In this document: positions 1-7,921 of the stretch, piece after piece | Position numbering within the stretch: the first letter of the stretch is position 1 | How the letters are laid out: the number at the start of each line of letters is the position of its first letter | Assembly: GCF_001591365.1 (NCBI RefSeq) | Contig: NZ_BCUT01000005.1 | Coordinates: forward strand, 558,001 to 622,000 | DNA from: Variovorax paradoxus NBRC 15149 | Lineage (GTDB): Bacteria; Pseudomonadota; Gammaproteobacteria; Burkholderiales; Burkholderiaceae_C | Reading direction: 5' to 3' | Length of the DNA: 64,000 bases | Program-made: the position numbers and the translations under genes | Notes under the pieces: generated by a model | Told to the model about the DNA's origin: nothing | The model's input: the letters and a program-made list of their open reading frames with translations, nothing else | Databases searched by the model: none

Positions 1-385
1 CCTGCAGCAGGTACAGGAAGACGAAGGGATTGGTGGCGCCGCCGCTCAGGTAGAGCTGGGCGGTGAGCGTGGCCACGTCGACCAGCAGCGCGAGAAAGAG
101 CTCGCCGTTGGTCACGCGGCGCGGGCTGCGCGAACGCAGCAGGCTCACGCCGTTGAAGAGCGCGAGGCAGGTCAGCACCTGCAGCATGTGCTCCAGCGGC
201 AGCCGGATGCCGAAGCCGTAGTGCACGACCAGGATGGTGGCGACCTGGCCGACCACCGCGAACCAGCGCAGCTCGATCAGCTGCTGCATGTTCTTGTGGC
301 CGGTGGCGTTGTCCAGGCTTGCCACGCCCGCACGCGGTGGATGCAGTTCCCCCGCGACCGCGACGGCTTCAGTCGCGGCGGGCAT
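1..385 (-). CDS. RegB/PrrB-family redox sensor histidine kinase, N-terminal part (cut by window edge)
   Basis: Only about the first 128 residues are inside the window; the kinase domains lie beyond base 1. Reading leftwards from an ATG at 385 gives a soluble start followed by paired hydrophobic helices containing LRWFAVVGQ and the segment SGGATNPF. This fits the GGxxNPF quinone-sensing motif of RegB/PrrB kinases, which answer to the redox state of the ubiquinone pool. The start overlaps the 3' end of the SURF1 gene by 17 bases, so it is probably the last-but-one gene of the cyo operon, with a RegA-type regulator expected beyond the edge. RegB systems control terminal oxidases, so the context agrees. 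The family call is fairly sure; kinase activity cannot be judged from this fragment. Confidence 0.75.
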   Translation of the reverse strand, partial: MPAATEAVAVAGELHPPRAGVASLDNATGHKNMQQLIELRWFAVVGQVATILVVHYGFGIRLPLEHMLQVLTCLALFNGVSLLRSRSPRRVTNGELFLALLVDVATLTAQLYLSGGATNPFVFLYLLQ

Positions 386-1226
386 CGGGGCGGGCGGTGG
401 CGTTGGCATGGGCGGTATTTTCGCCTGTGCCGCCATCGGCTTCGCCGGCGCGCCGGCGCCCCTCGCGCCAGCCGAACCAGGCCGCGCCAAGGACCATCAG
501 CGCCAGGCCGTACCAGGTGATCGCATAGACCAGGTGGCTGTTGGGAAAGGCGATGACCGTGAGGCCCGCGGCCGGCCAGGCGGGCGCTGCGCCGGGCGGG
601 GAGGGCACGGCCTCGGCATCGACGAAGTACGGTGCCACGTTGGAGAGTCCGCGTGCCGCGGCAATGGCCTGCACGTCGCGCGAGAACCAGCGATCGGCGG
701 CCGGCTCGTTCTTGCGCAGGAAGCCGCCCTTGGGTTCGCTCATGCGCAAGAGGCCGGTCACGGTGCTTTCGCCCTGGGGTTCGGTGGCCGCGCGGGTGGC
801 GCGCTCGCGCGCCTCGGGCGGCACGAAGCCGCGGTTGACCAGCACGATGCGGCCGCCTGTGGCCTGCAGCGGCGTCAGCACCCAGAAGCCGGCGCCGAGC
901 CGGGTGCTGGCCTGCACCAGGGTTTCCTTGTCGTGGAGGAAGCGGCCGGCGATGCGCACGCGGCGGTATTCGTCGTCGGCCGCGTTGACCTGCGGCCAGC
1001 GCTCGCGCCCGGGCACTTCGGAGGCCGGGGCATGCACGCGCTGCTCGACGCGGGCAATGAGATCGAGCTTCCAGGCCCGGCGCTCGACCTGCCAGGTGCC
1101 GAGCGCGAAGAAGCCCGCAAAAGCCAGGGCCGCGCAGACCGCCAGAGCCACCCGGGCCGCCGCGCCGCGCGGGCGGCCGGCTGGTGTGCCGTTGCGGGTG
1201 CTGGGGACTGGCGGCGGGGGCGTCAA
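369..1226 (-). CDS. SURF1 family cytochrome oxidase assembly protein
   Basis: This 285-residue inner-membrane protein helps haem insertion or assembly of haem-copper oxidases. An N-terminal membrane helix (about 25-43) leads into GTWQVERR (43-50), the SURF1 opening motif. NRGFVP lies at 131-136, and the second helix starts at NSHLVYAITWYGLA (229-242), also family-typical. The start ATG overlaps the cyoD stop by four bases, so translation is probably coupled. Because it sits in a quinol oxidase operon it most likely serves the bo3 enzyme rather than an aa3 oxidase; that is inferred from position. The tail after residue 255 is a charged low-complexity stretch. Confidence 0.93.
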   Translation of the reverse strand: MTPPPPVPSTRNGTPAGRPRGAAARVALAVCAALAFAGFFALGTWQVERRAWKLDLIARVEQRVHAPASEVPGRERWPQVNAADDEYRRVRIAGRFLHDKETLVQASTRLGAGFWVLTPLQATGGRIVLVNRGFVPPEARERATRAATEPQGESTVTGLLRMSEPKGGFLRKNEPAADRWFSRDVQAIAAARGLSNVAPYFVDAEAVPSPPGAAPAWPAAGLTVIAFPNSHLVYAITWYGLALMVLGAAWFGWREGRRRAGEADGGTGENTAHANATARPDARRD

Positions 1227-1612
1227 GGCATGTTCTTCATGTCGTGCACCGACATGGGCATCATGTTGGCGTTCATGTGGTACATGACCCAGAGCGATCC
1301 GGCCAGCGTGATGACGACGAGCACGATCGTGAAGATCAGCGCCAGCATGTTCCAGCCGCTCTCGGACTTGGCGTCCATGTGCAGGAAGTAGATCATGTGG
1401 ACCACGATCTGCACCGCGGCAAAGCCCAGGATCACGAGCGAGGTGGTGCTCGGCTTGCCGAGCACGTTGCCCATGACGAGCCAGAACGGAATCGCGGTCA
1501 GGACCACGGCCAGCACGAAGCCGGTCATGTAGCCCTTGAAGGTGCTGTGGCTGACGGGGCCATCGTCGTGATGGTCGTCGTGCGCTGCGGTTTCGGTGTG
1601 GGCGGTGCTCAT
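1223..1612 (-). CDS. cyoD: Cytochrome o ubiquinol oxidase subunit IV
   Basis: The product is a 129-residue small membrane subunit of cytochrome bo3. It has a histidine- and aspartate-rich cytoplasmic start (residues 5-17) and three membrane helices (about 29-49, 57-77 and 88-110), as in the CyoD/COX4-bacterial family. It contains FLHMD after helix two, a conserved family feature. The open frame continues far upstream of 1612, but the start at 1612 gives the normal CyoD length and an ATGA overlap with the cyoC stop. CyoD is thought to assist copper-B site assembly in subunit I. It ends overlapping the SURF1 start. Confidence 0.95.
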   Translation of the reverse strand: MSTAHTETAAHDDHHDDGPVSHSTFKGYMTGFVLAVVLTAIPFWLVMGNVLGKPSTTSLVILGFAAVQIVVHMIYFLHMDAKSESGWNMLALIFTIVLVVITLAGSLWVMYHMNANMMPMSVHDMKNMP

Positions 1613-2274
1613 GCCATCGATCCCATCAGGTAGACAAAGGTGAAGACGCCGATCCACACCACGTCCAGGAAGTGCCAGAACATCGACAGGCACATCAGGC
1701 GGCGGCGGTTGGCGGCGGTGAAGCCGTGCTTGGGCAGCTGGATCATCAGCACGATGAGCCACACGATGCCGAAGGTCACGTGCAGCCCGTGGGTGCCCAC
1801 CAGCGCGAAGAACGACGACAGGAACGCGCTGCGCTGCGGGCCCGCGCCCTCGTGGATCAGGTGCGCGAATTCATAGAGCTCCAGGCCGATGAAGCCCGCG
1901 CCCAAAAGGCCCGTGATGGCCAGCCAGGCGAGCGTGCCGCCCATGCGCTTTCTCTGCATCTCGAGCACTGCGAAGCCATAGGTGATCGACGACAGCAGCA
2001 GCAGCGAGGTGTTGACCGCCACCAGCGGCAGGTCGAACAGGTCGGCGCCCGAAGGGCCGGCCGCGTAGCTTCGGCCCAGCACGCCGTACACCGCGAACAG
2101 GCAGGCGAAGACCAGGCAGTCGCTCATCAGGTAGAGCCAGAAGCCGAGCAGCGTGCCGTTTTCCGGGTGGTGGTCGTTGCCGACGTGGAACAGCTCGAAG
2201 ACGGGCGGCTTGCCCGTGGCGTCGCTGTGGGCGTGGCCGGCCGCGGGGGAGTGGAGGGCGGTGGTATCAGACAT
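1609..2274 (-). CDS. cyoC: Cytochrome o ubiquinol oxidase subunit III
   Basis: This 221-residue polytopic protein corresponds to haem-copper oxidase subunit III. After a short polar start, five hydrophobic helices follow. The sequence carries GFWLYLMSDCLVFACLF, GLELYEF and FFALVGTHGLHVTFG, all characteristic of CyoC. Subunit III holds no metal but stabilises subunit I and proton uptake. It overlaps cyoB by eight bases and cyoD by four, in the usual order A-B-C-D. Confidence 0.96.
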   Translation of the reverse strand: MSDTTALHSPAAGHAHSDATGKPPVFELFHVGNDHHPENGTLLGFWLYLMSDCLVFACLFAVYGVLGRSYAAGPSGADLFDLPLVAVNTSLLLLSSITYGFAVLEMQRKRMGGTLAWLAITGLLGAGFIGLELYEFAHLIHEGAGPQRSAFLSSFFALVGTHGLHVTFGIVWLIVLMIQLPKHGFTAANRRRLMCLSMFWHFLDVVWIGVFTFVYLMGSMA

Positions 2275-4279
2275 GGGCTGCTGCCAGGAGGCGGGTGCGT
2301 TCGTCCTCGGTGCGAACGACCTCTTCCGCGGGGATGTGGTAGTCGCGCTTGTAGTTGAAGGTGTGGATGATCACGGCCGCCAGCATGGCGAAGAAGGCCA
2401 CGCCCGCCACCAGCCACATCTGCCAGATCAGCGCGAAGCCGCAGGTGCCGGCCAGGGCCGCGATGATGAAGCCGGCAGCCGTGTTCTTGGGCATGTGGAT
2501 GGGCGTGAAGCCGTCGACCGGGCGGTTGTAGCCGCGGCGCTTCATGTCGGTCCAGGCGTCGTTGTCGTGGATGCGCGGCGTGAACGCGAAGTTGTAGGCC
2601 GGCGGCGGCGACGAGGTCGACCATTCGAGCGTGCGGCCGTTCCACGGGTCGCCCGTGGTGTCGCGCAGCGAATCGCGGCGGATGTAGCTCACCACCAGCT
2701 GGATGATGAACGAGGCGATGCCCAGCGCGATCAGCACGGCGCCGAAGGCCGCCACCTGGAACCAGATCTGCAGCGACATGTCCTGGAAGTGGCTCATGCG
2801 GCGCGTGACGCCCATCAGGCCCAGGATGTACAGCGGCATGAACGCGAACCAGAAGCCCACCAGCCAGAACCAGAACGAGCACTTGCCCCAGAACGGATCG
2901 AGCTTGTAGCCGAAGGCCTTGGGGAACCAGTAGGTGATGCCCGCCAGCATGCCGAACAGCACGCCGCCGATGATCACGTTGTGGAAGTGGGCGATCAGGA
3001 AGAGGCTGTTGTGCAGCACGAAGTCGGCCGGGGGCACCGCGAGCAGCACGCCCGTCATGCCGCCGATCACGAAGGTGATCATGAAGCCGATGGTCCACAT
3101 CATGGGCAGCTCGAAGCGGATGCGGCCGCGGTACATGGTGAAGAGCCAGTTGAAGATCTTCGCGCCCGTGGGGATCGAGATGATCATGGTCGTGATGCCG
3201 AAGAACGAATTCACGCTGGCGCCCGAGCCCATGGTGAAGAAGTGGTGCAGCCACACGAGGTACGACAGGATCGTGATCACCACCGTGGCGTAGACCATCG
3301 AGGCGTAGCCGAAGAGGCGCTTGCCCGAGAAGGTGGACACCACTTCCGAGAAGATGCCGAAGGCCGGCAGGATCAGGATGTAGACCTCGGGGTGGCCCCA
3401 GATCCAGATCAGGTTCACGTACATCATGGCGTTGCCGCCGAGGTCGTTCGTGAAGAAGTTGGTGCCGACGTAGCGGTCCAGCGACAGCAGCGCGAGCACG
3501 GCCGTGAGCACCGGGAAGGCGGCCACGATCAGCACGTTGGTGCACAGGGCGGTCCAGGTGAAGACCGGCATCTTCATCATCGTCATGCCGGGCGCGCGCA
3601 TCTTCACGATGGTGGCCAGCAGGTTGACGCCCGAGAGCAGCGTGCCGACCCCCGCGATCTGCAATGACCAGATGTAGTAGTCCACCCCCACGTCGGGGCT
3701 GAAGAGAAGGCCCGACAGCGGCGGGTAGGCGAGCCAGCCGGTCTTGGCGAATTCGCCCACGAAGAGCGACGCCATCACGAGGCCGGCGCCGAAGGTGGTC
3801 ATCCAGAAGCTGAAGTTGTTCAGGAACGGGAAGGCCACGTCGCGCGCGCCGATCTGCAGCGGCACCACGAAGTTCATGAGGCCCGTGACCAGCGGCATCG
3901 CCACGAAGAAGATCATGATCACGCCGTGGGCGGTGAAGATCTGGTCGTAGTGGTGCGGCGGCAGGAAGCCGGCGTTGTCGCCGAAGGCGACGGCCTGCTG
4001 GGCCCGCATCATGATGGCGTCGGAGAAGCCGCGCAGCAGCATCACCAGGCCAAGAATGATGTACATGATGCCGATCTTCTTGTGGTCGATGCTGGTGATC
4101 CAGTCGCGCCACAGCACGCCCCACACCTTGTAGTAGGTGATGGCGCCCAGCAGTGCGAGGCCGCCGAGGACGACCGCGATGAAGGTGACGAGCAGGATCG
4201 GCTCGTGGTAGGGAATCGCCTCCCACGTGAGGCGGCCGAAGATGAGCTTCGTCAGGTCAAGGTTCTCGAACATCGTCAT
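2267..4279 (-). CDS. cyoB: Cytochrome o ubiquinol oxidase subunit I
   Basis: This is the catalytic subunit of the proton-pumping bo3 quinol oxidase (about 670 residues, the usual CyoB length), reducing oxygen to water in the inner membrane. Metal sites are visible: FTAHGVIM (low-spin haem ligand), WGHPEVYIL (copper-B histidine with the cross-linked tyrosine), WLHHFFTMG (two copper-B histidines) and IAHFHNVIIGG (haem ligands). About 15 membrane helices are evident. The chosen ATG at 4279 overlaps the cyoA stop as ATGA; a second in-frame ATG six bases later (4273) is equally possible, while the open frame to 4294 would intrude further into cyoA. Confidence 0.97.
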   Translation of the reverse strand: MTMFENLDLTKLIFGRLTWEAIPYHEPILLVTFIAVVLGGLALLGAITYYKVWGVLWRDWITSIDHKKIGIMYIILGLVMLLRGFSDAIMMRAQQAVAFGDNAGFLPPHHYDQIFTAHGVIMIFFVAMPLVTGLMNFVVPLQIGARDVAFPFLNNFSFWMTTFGAGLVMASLFVGEFAKTGWLAYPPLSGLLFSPDVGVDYYIWSLQIAGVGTLLSGVNLLATIVKMRAPGMTMMKMPVFTWTALCTNVLIVAAFPVLTAVLALLSLDRYVGTNFFTNDLGGNAMMYVNLIWIWGHPEVYILILPAFGIFSEVVSTFSGKRLFGYASMVYATVVITILSYLVWLHHFFTMGSGASVNSFFGITTMIISIPTGAKIFNWLFTMYRGRIRFELPMMWTIGFMITFVIGGMTGVLLAVPPADFVLHNSLFLIAHFHNVIIGGVLFGMLAGITYWFPKAFGYKLDPFWGKCSFWFWLVGFWFAFMPLYILGLMGVTRRMSHFQDMSLQIWFQVAAFGAVLIALGIASFIIQLVVSYIRRDSLRDTTGDPWNGRTLEWSTSSPPPAYNFAFTPRIHDNDAWTDMKRRGYNRPVDGFTPIHMPKNTAAGFIIAALAGTCGFALIWQMWLVAGVAFFAMLAAVIIHTFNYKRDYHIPAEEVVRTEDERTRLLAAAHV

Positions 4280-5304
4280 TCTTCGGTGGTGCACATCGCC
4301 GTCACGTACTTGCGCGTGGGCGAATTGGTGAGGGTGTCAGCCTGCCAGGCCTTCCTGGTGGCAATGTTGAACGCGCCGGGCTTGCCCAGTCCGCCGTCCG
4401 CGTCGATGGCCATCATTTCCTTCATGCACATCTTGTTGCGGTCGACGCACAGGTTGAGGATGGCGTCGTACAGGTCGGGCGCCACCGCGGCGTAGTGCCG
4501 CACCGGCTCGCGCTCGCTCGGCGCTTCGAGCTTCTTGTACTGCTCGCGCGTGAGTTCGCCGTCCTTGCCGGACTTGACCTTCTGCACCCACTGGTCGAAG
4601 TCGGTGTTGCTCAGGCCGTGGAACTTGAAGCGCATGCCCGAGAAGCCGGCGCCGCTGTAGTTGGCCGAGAAGCCCTCGAACTCGCCCGGCTTGTTGATGA
4701 CGGCGTGCAGCTTGGTTTCCATGCCCGGCATGGCGTAGATCTGGCCGGCCAGGGCGGGGATGAAGAAGGAGTTCATCACCGAGGAGGCCGTGATCTTGAA
4801 GGTGATCGGCCGGTCGAGCGGCGCGGCCATTTCATTCACCGTGGCAAAGCCCTGCTCGGGGTAGATGAAGAGCCACTTCCAGTCGAGCGCCACCACTTCG
4901 ACCACCAGCGGCTTGGCCTCGGCGGGAACCGGGCGCTCGGCGTCGAGCCGGCTCAGCGGCCGGTACGGGTCGAGCGTGTGGGTGCTGATCCAGGTGATGG
5001 CACCCAGCGCGATGATGATCAGCAGTGGCGCAGCCCAGATCGCGAGCTCGAGCTGGGTGGAGTGGTCCCAGTCGGGGCTGTAGTCGGCCTCCTTGTTCGA
5101 CTGGCGATAGCGCCAGGCAAAGAAGAGCGTCAGCGCGATCACCGGAATGATGATGATCAGCATCAGCACGGTGGAGACGACGATGAGGCGTCCCTGCTGG
5201 TTGGCGATGTCCCCGGAAGGGTTCATGAGCACCGTGTTGCAACCTGCCAGCAAGGCAAGCGGAAGCAACAGGGGCCATCGGCGGAGAGATTTGAGGGTGG
5301 GCAT
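4276..5304 (-). CDS. cyoA: Cytochrome o ubiquinol oxidase subunit II (lipoprotein)
   Basis: Subunit II of bo3 oxidase, 342 residues. It starts with a lipoprotein signal: KSLRRW, then a hydrophobic run ending in the lipobox LAGC at residues 19-22. Two membrane helices follow (about 39-62 and 84-106), then a periplasmic cupredoxin-like domain without the CuA ligands, as expected for a quinol oxidase. NSFFIPALAGQIYAMPGM is a typical CyoA segment. The frame is open 14 codons upstream of 5304, but starting at 5304 places the lipobox correctly. It is the first gene of the leftward operon and is divergent from the transporter at 5480. Confidence 0.95.
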   Translation of the reverse strand: MPTLKSLRRWPLLLPLALLAGCNTVLMNPSGDIANQQGRLIVVSTVLMLIIIIPVIALTLFFAWRYRQSNKEADYSPDWDHSTQLELAIWAAPLLIIIALGAITWISTHTLDPYRPLSRLDAERPVPAEAKPLVVEVVALDWKWLFIYPEQGFATVNEMAAPLDRPITFKITASSVMNSFFIPALAGQIYAMPGMETKLHAVINKPGEFEGFSANYSGAGFSGMRFKFHGLSNTDFDQWVQKVKSGKDGELTREQYKKLEAPSEREPVRHYAAVAPDLYDAILNLCVDRNKMCMKEMMAIDADGGLGKPGAFNIATRKAWQADTLTNSPTRKYVTAMCTTEE

Positions 5305-5444
5305 GCCGAAAGAAAGAAGTGCGTGGGCTGCGCAAAGACTCCACAATCTACGACCAAAGGCCTTCGCCGCCTATTGGACGTTTTGTCCTATGGCGGGAAT
5401 CCTCATTCGGTGAGACGCTTGGAACCTGTTCAATGGTCTACCTC

Positions 5445-5461
5445 TGTCACTGCCGGTGACA
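5445..5461. promoter_or_regulatory. Inverted repeat upstream of the MHS transporter, possible operator
   Basis: TGTCAC and GTGACA form a perfect 6-bp inverted repeat around a 5-bp spacer, ending 18 bases before the ATG at 5480. It lies in the divergent space between cyoA and the transporter. A regulator-binding site is an inference; no regulator gene is adjacent. Confidence 0.35.
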
Positions 5462-5479
5462 CCCGAATTAAAAAACGCA

Positions 5480-6820
5480 ATGACGACGACGTCCAGCATC
5501 AGTCCGCAAGGCGCACAGCCTGTGCCGAACACGTCCGAAAACGCCGCCCGGCAGGGCGACGAACATTCACACATCGCACCCGGCGAAATCGCCGTGGGCG
5601 TGATCATCGGCCGCGCGTCGGAATATTTCGATTTCTTCGTCTACGGCATTGCCTCGGTGCTGGTGTTCCCGGCGGTGTTCTTTCCGTTCGAGGCGCGTCT
5701 GGAGGGAACCCTCTACGCCTTCGTGGTTTTTTCGTTCGCATTCCTCGCACGGCCGTTCGGAACCGTCATTTCGATGGCCATCCAGCGGCGCTTCGGGCGG
5801 GAAGCCAAGCTGACCATTGCGCTGTTCGTGCTGGGCACCTCCACCGCGGGCATCGCCTTTTTGCCGGGCTACGCGAGCCTCGGCTTCACGTCGATCGTGC
5901 TGCTGTCGGTGTTCCGCTTCGCCCAGGGCCTGGCGCTCGGCGGCTCGTGGGACGGCCTGCCGTCGCTGCTGGCGCTCAATGCGCCCGAAAACCGCCGCGG
6001 CTGGTACGCCATGCTGGGCCAGCTGGGTGCGCCGCTCGGCTTTTTCGTGGCCAGCGCGCTGTTCGCCTACCTCTACGCCAACCTGCCGCTCAAGGACTTT
6101 CTCGACTGGGGCTGGCGCTACACCTTCTACGTGGCCTTCGCGATCAACGTGGTGGCGCTGTTCGCGCGCCTGCGGCTGGTGGCCACCGAAGAGTATTCCC
6201 GCCTGCTCGAGGAGCGCGAGCTGCAGCCCACCAGCGTGGTCGAGCTGGCCCGCTCGCAGGGCGCCAACCTGCTGATCGGCGCGTTCGCGGCGCTGGCCAG
6301 CTATGCGCTGTTCCACCTGATCACGGTGTTCCCGCTGTCGTGGATCACGCTGTACTCCGACCAGTCGATCACCGAGTTCCTGGTGGTGCAGATGATCGGC
6401 GCGGTGTTCTGCGCCGGCGGCATCGTGGCCTCGGGCGTGGTTGCCGACCGCGTGGGACGGCGTTTCACGCTGGGCGGCCTGGCCGCGATGATCGCGGTGT
6501 TCAGCGGCTTTGCGCCCACGCTGCTCGACGGCGGACGCCTGGGGCAGGACATCTTCATCCTGCTGGGCTTCGTGCTGCTGGGCCTGTCGTACGGCCAGGC
6601 GGCCGGCGCCGTGACCTCGAACTTCGAACCCAAGTACCGCTACACCGGCGCGGCCCTCACGGCCGACCTGGCCTGGCTCATCGGTGCCGCCTTCGCGCCG
6701 CTGGTGGCGCTGGGGCTGTCGGCGAATTTCGGGCTGGCCTATGTGAGCGTGTACCTGCTGTCCGGCGCGGTCGGTACGCTGGCGGCGCTGGGACTCAACC
6801 GGGCGCTGGTGCGCGACTGA
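5480..6820 (+). CDS. MFS transporter, metabolite:H+ symporter (MHS) type
   Basis: A 446-residue, 12-helix major facilitator protein. The first helix contains ASEYFDFFVYG, matching the E-[WYF]-[YF]-D-F-x-x-Y-G signature of the MHS family, and VFRFAQGLALGGSWDG matches the family's helix 4-5 loop. The conserved cytoplasmic loop RFGREAKLT follows helix 2-3. MHS members carry dicarboxylates, shikimate, proline/betaine or aromatic acids; the substrate cannot be told here. A GTG at 5456 also opens this frame, but the ATG at 5480 is preferred. It is monocistronic, with a terminator 25 bases downstream. Confidence 0.88.
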   Translation: MTTTSSISPQGAQPVPNTSENAARQGDEHSHIAPGEIAVGVIIGRASEYFDFFVYGIASVLVFPAVFFPFEARLEGTLYAFVVFSFAFLARPFGTVISMAIQRRFGREAKLTIALFVLGTSTAGIAFLPGYASLGFTSIVLLSVFRFAQGLALGGSWDGLPSLLALNAPENRRGWYAMLGQLGAPLGFFVASALFAYLYANLPLKDFLDWGWRYTFYVAFAINVVALFARLRLVATEEYSRLLEERELQPTSVVELARSQGANLLIGAFAALASYALFHLITVFPLSWITLYSDQSITEFLVVQMIGAVFCAGGIVASGVVADRVGRRFTLGGLAAMIAVFSGFAPTLLDGGRLGQDIFILLGFVLLGLSYGQAAGAVTSNFEPKYRYTGAALTADLAWLIGAAFAPLVALGLSANFGLAYVSVYLLSGAVGTLAALGLNRALVRD

Positions 6821-6845
6821 AGAGGCGGATCGCGGCCGTTCATTC

Positions 6846-6871
6846 AAAAAAGGGGCCGTCGGCCCCTTTTT
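6846..6871 (+). terminator. Rho-independent terminator after the MHS transporter
   Basis: GGGGCC, a three-base GTC loop and GGCCCC form a strong hairpin followed by TTTTT and preceded by AAAAAA, so it could work in both directions. It lies between the transporter stop and the HAD phosphatase start. Confidence 0.9.
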
Positions 6872-6902
6872 GCTTTCCGCCGCACGGGCTTAGGATCACC
6901 CC

Positions 6903-7589
6903 ATGTTCACCGCCGCCATCTTCGACATGGACGGGCTGCTCATCGATTCGGAGCGGCCCATCATGGCCGCCTGGATCGAAGCGGCCCGCACGCTCGACAT
7001 CGAGCTTTCGCACGCCCAGTACCTGCAATGCGTGGGGCTGGCCATGGCCGAGTCGAAGCAGATCCTTGCGGCGCTGCTCGGCGGCGCGGCCGCCTACCAG
7101 CATGCGGCCGCGCAAGTGACCGCCGCGCTGCAGCTGGAACGCGCCGACGGCGACGCCCGGCCGCTTTTTCCCATCAAGCCCGGTGCGGCCGAGCTGCTCA
7201 CGGCCCTGCGCGGACGCGGCATACGCTGCGCGGTCGCCTCCTCGTCCGGGCGCGGCCAGATCGCGGCCTGCCTCGGCAGCCTCGACGTGCTCCATCACTT
7301 CGAGGCCTTCGCGGGCGGCGACGAGGTGGCGCGCGCCAAGCCCGATCCGGCGCTCTACCTGCTCGCGGCCGAGCGCCTGGGCGTCGATCCCGCGGAATGC
7401 GTGGCCTTCGAGGACAGCGAGAACGGCGCCAAGGCCGCGCTGGCGGCGGGCCTTCGGGTCGTGATCGTGCCGGACCTCAAGCACCCGCCCGCTGCGATCA
7501 TCGAGCGGGCGTTCCATGTGCTCGACTCCCTGCATGAGGCCGTGGCACACGTACCGCGATGGTTTCCCTGCCAGGTGATGCGCACATGA
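6903..7589 (+). CDS. HAD-IA family phosphatase (beta-phosphoglucomutase-like)
   Basis: A 228-residue haloacid-dehalogenase hydrolase. Motif I is FDMDGLLIDSE near residue 6-16 (aspartate nucleophile plus the acid/base aspartate), motif II is ASSS, motif III KPDP, and motif IV FEDSENG. The region between motif I and II is a helical cap of the C1 type found in phosphoglycolate phosphatase and beta-phosphoglucomutase relatives. The substrate is unknown; sugar-phosphate phosphatases such as YniC are the closest pattern I recognise. The stop overlaps the next start as ATGA, so a two-gene operon is likely. Confidence 0.9.
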   Translation: MFTAAIFDMDGLLIDSERPIMAAWIEAARTLDIELSHAQYLQCVGLAMAESKQILAALLGGAAAYQHAAAQVTAALQLERADGDARPLFPIKPGAAELLTALRGRGIRCAVASSSGRGQIAACLGSLDVLHHFEAFAGGDEVARAKPDPALYLLAAERLGVDPAECVAFEDSENGAKAALAAGLRVVIVPDLKHPPAAIIERAFHVLDSLHEAVAHVPRWFPCQVMRT

Positions 7590-7921
7590 TCAAGATCGGG
7601 ACCCTCTGCCACGTGCTCGACAGCTGCCTCGCGTCGCCGATGACCGAGCGCGCGGTGGGGCGCATCGTGGAGGTGGTCTCGGCGCCCTACGAGGCGCCCA
7701 GCGAGCGCTACCTGCCCGGCACCTATTACGACGTGCTGTTCGAGGGCTGGACCTTCTACTGCCGCAGCGACAAGCTCGCGCCCATCTCCGATCCCGATGC
7801 GGATGTCGGCCACTGGGAGGACGAATTCATCGGCGTTCCCGCCGGCCCTCCGTCAAAAGCGCCTCAGAGCACCTCGTCGCGCAGCTGCGGAAACACCTTC
7901 GACACCTTGGCGAGCAGGTAG
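7586..7921 (+). CDS. Small conserved-looking hypothetical protein coupled to the HAD phosphatase
   Basis: The predicted product has 111 residues starting MIKIGTLCHVLDSC; I do not recognise the family. It is acidic, with no signal peptide or membrane helix. The first 90 residues read as a normal folded protein (for example LPGTYYDVLFEGWTFYCRSDKLAPI), resembling small SH3-like barrel proteins. The last 20 residues (from about 7862) lie antisense to the end of the oxygenase gene and look like read-through. Its ATG is fused to the HAD stop (ATGA), which supports translation. It overlaps the convergent oxygenase by 58 bases. Confidence 0.65.
   Translation: MIKIGTLCHVLDSCLASPMTERAVGRIVEVVSAPYEAPSERYLPGTYYDVLFEGWTFYCRSDKLAPISDPDADVGHWEDEFIGVPAGPPSKAPQSTSSRSCGNTFDTLASR

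Noticed and set aside
2127..4226. A 699-codon minus-strand open frame overlapping cyoB
   Set aside because: It is the alternative frame of cyoB with R/H/G-rich, repetitive translation; its last part is only the cyoC start in another frame. High GC keeps such frames open.
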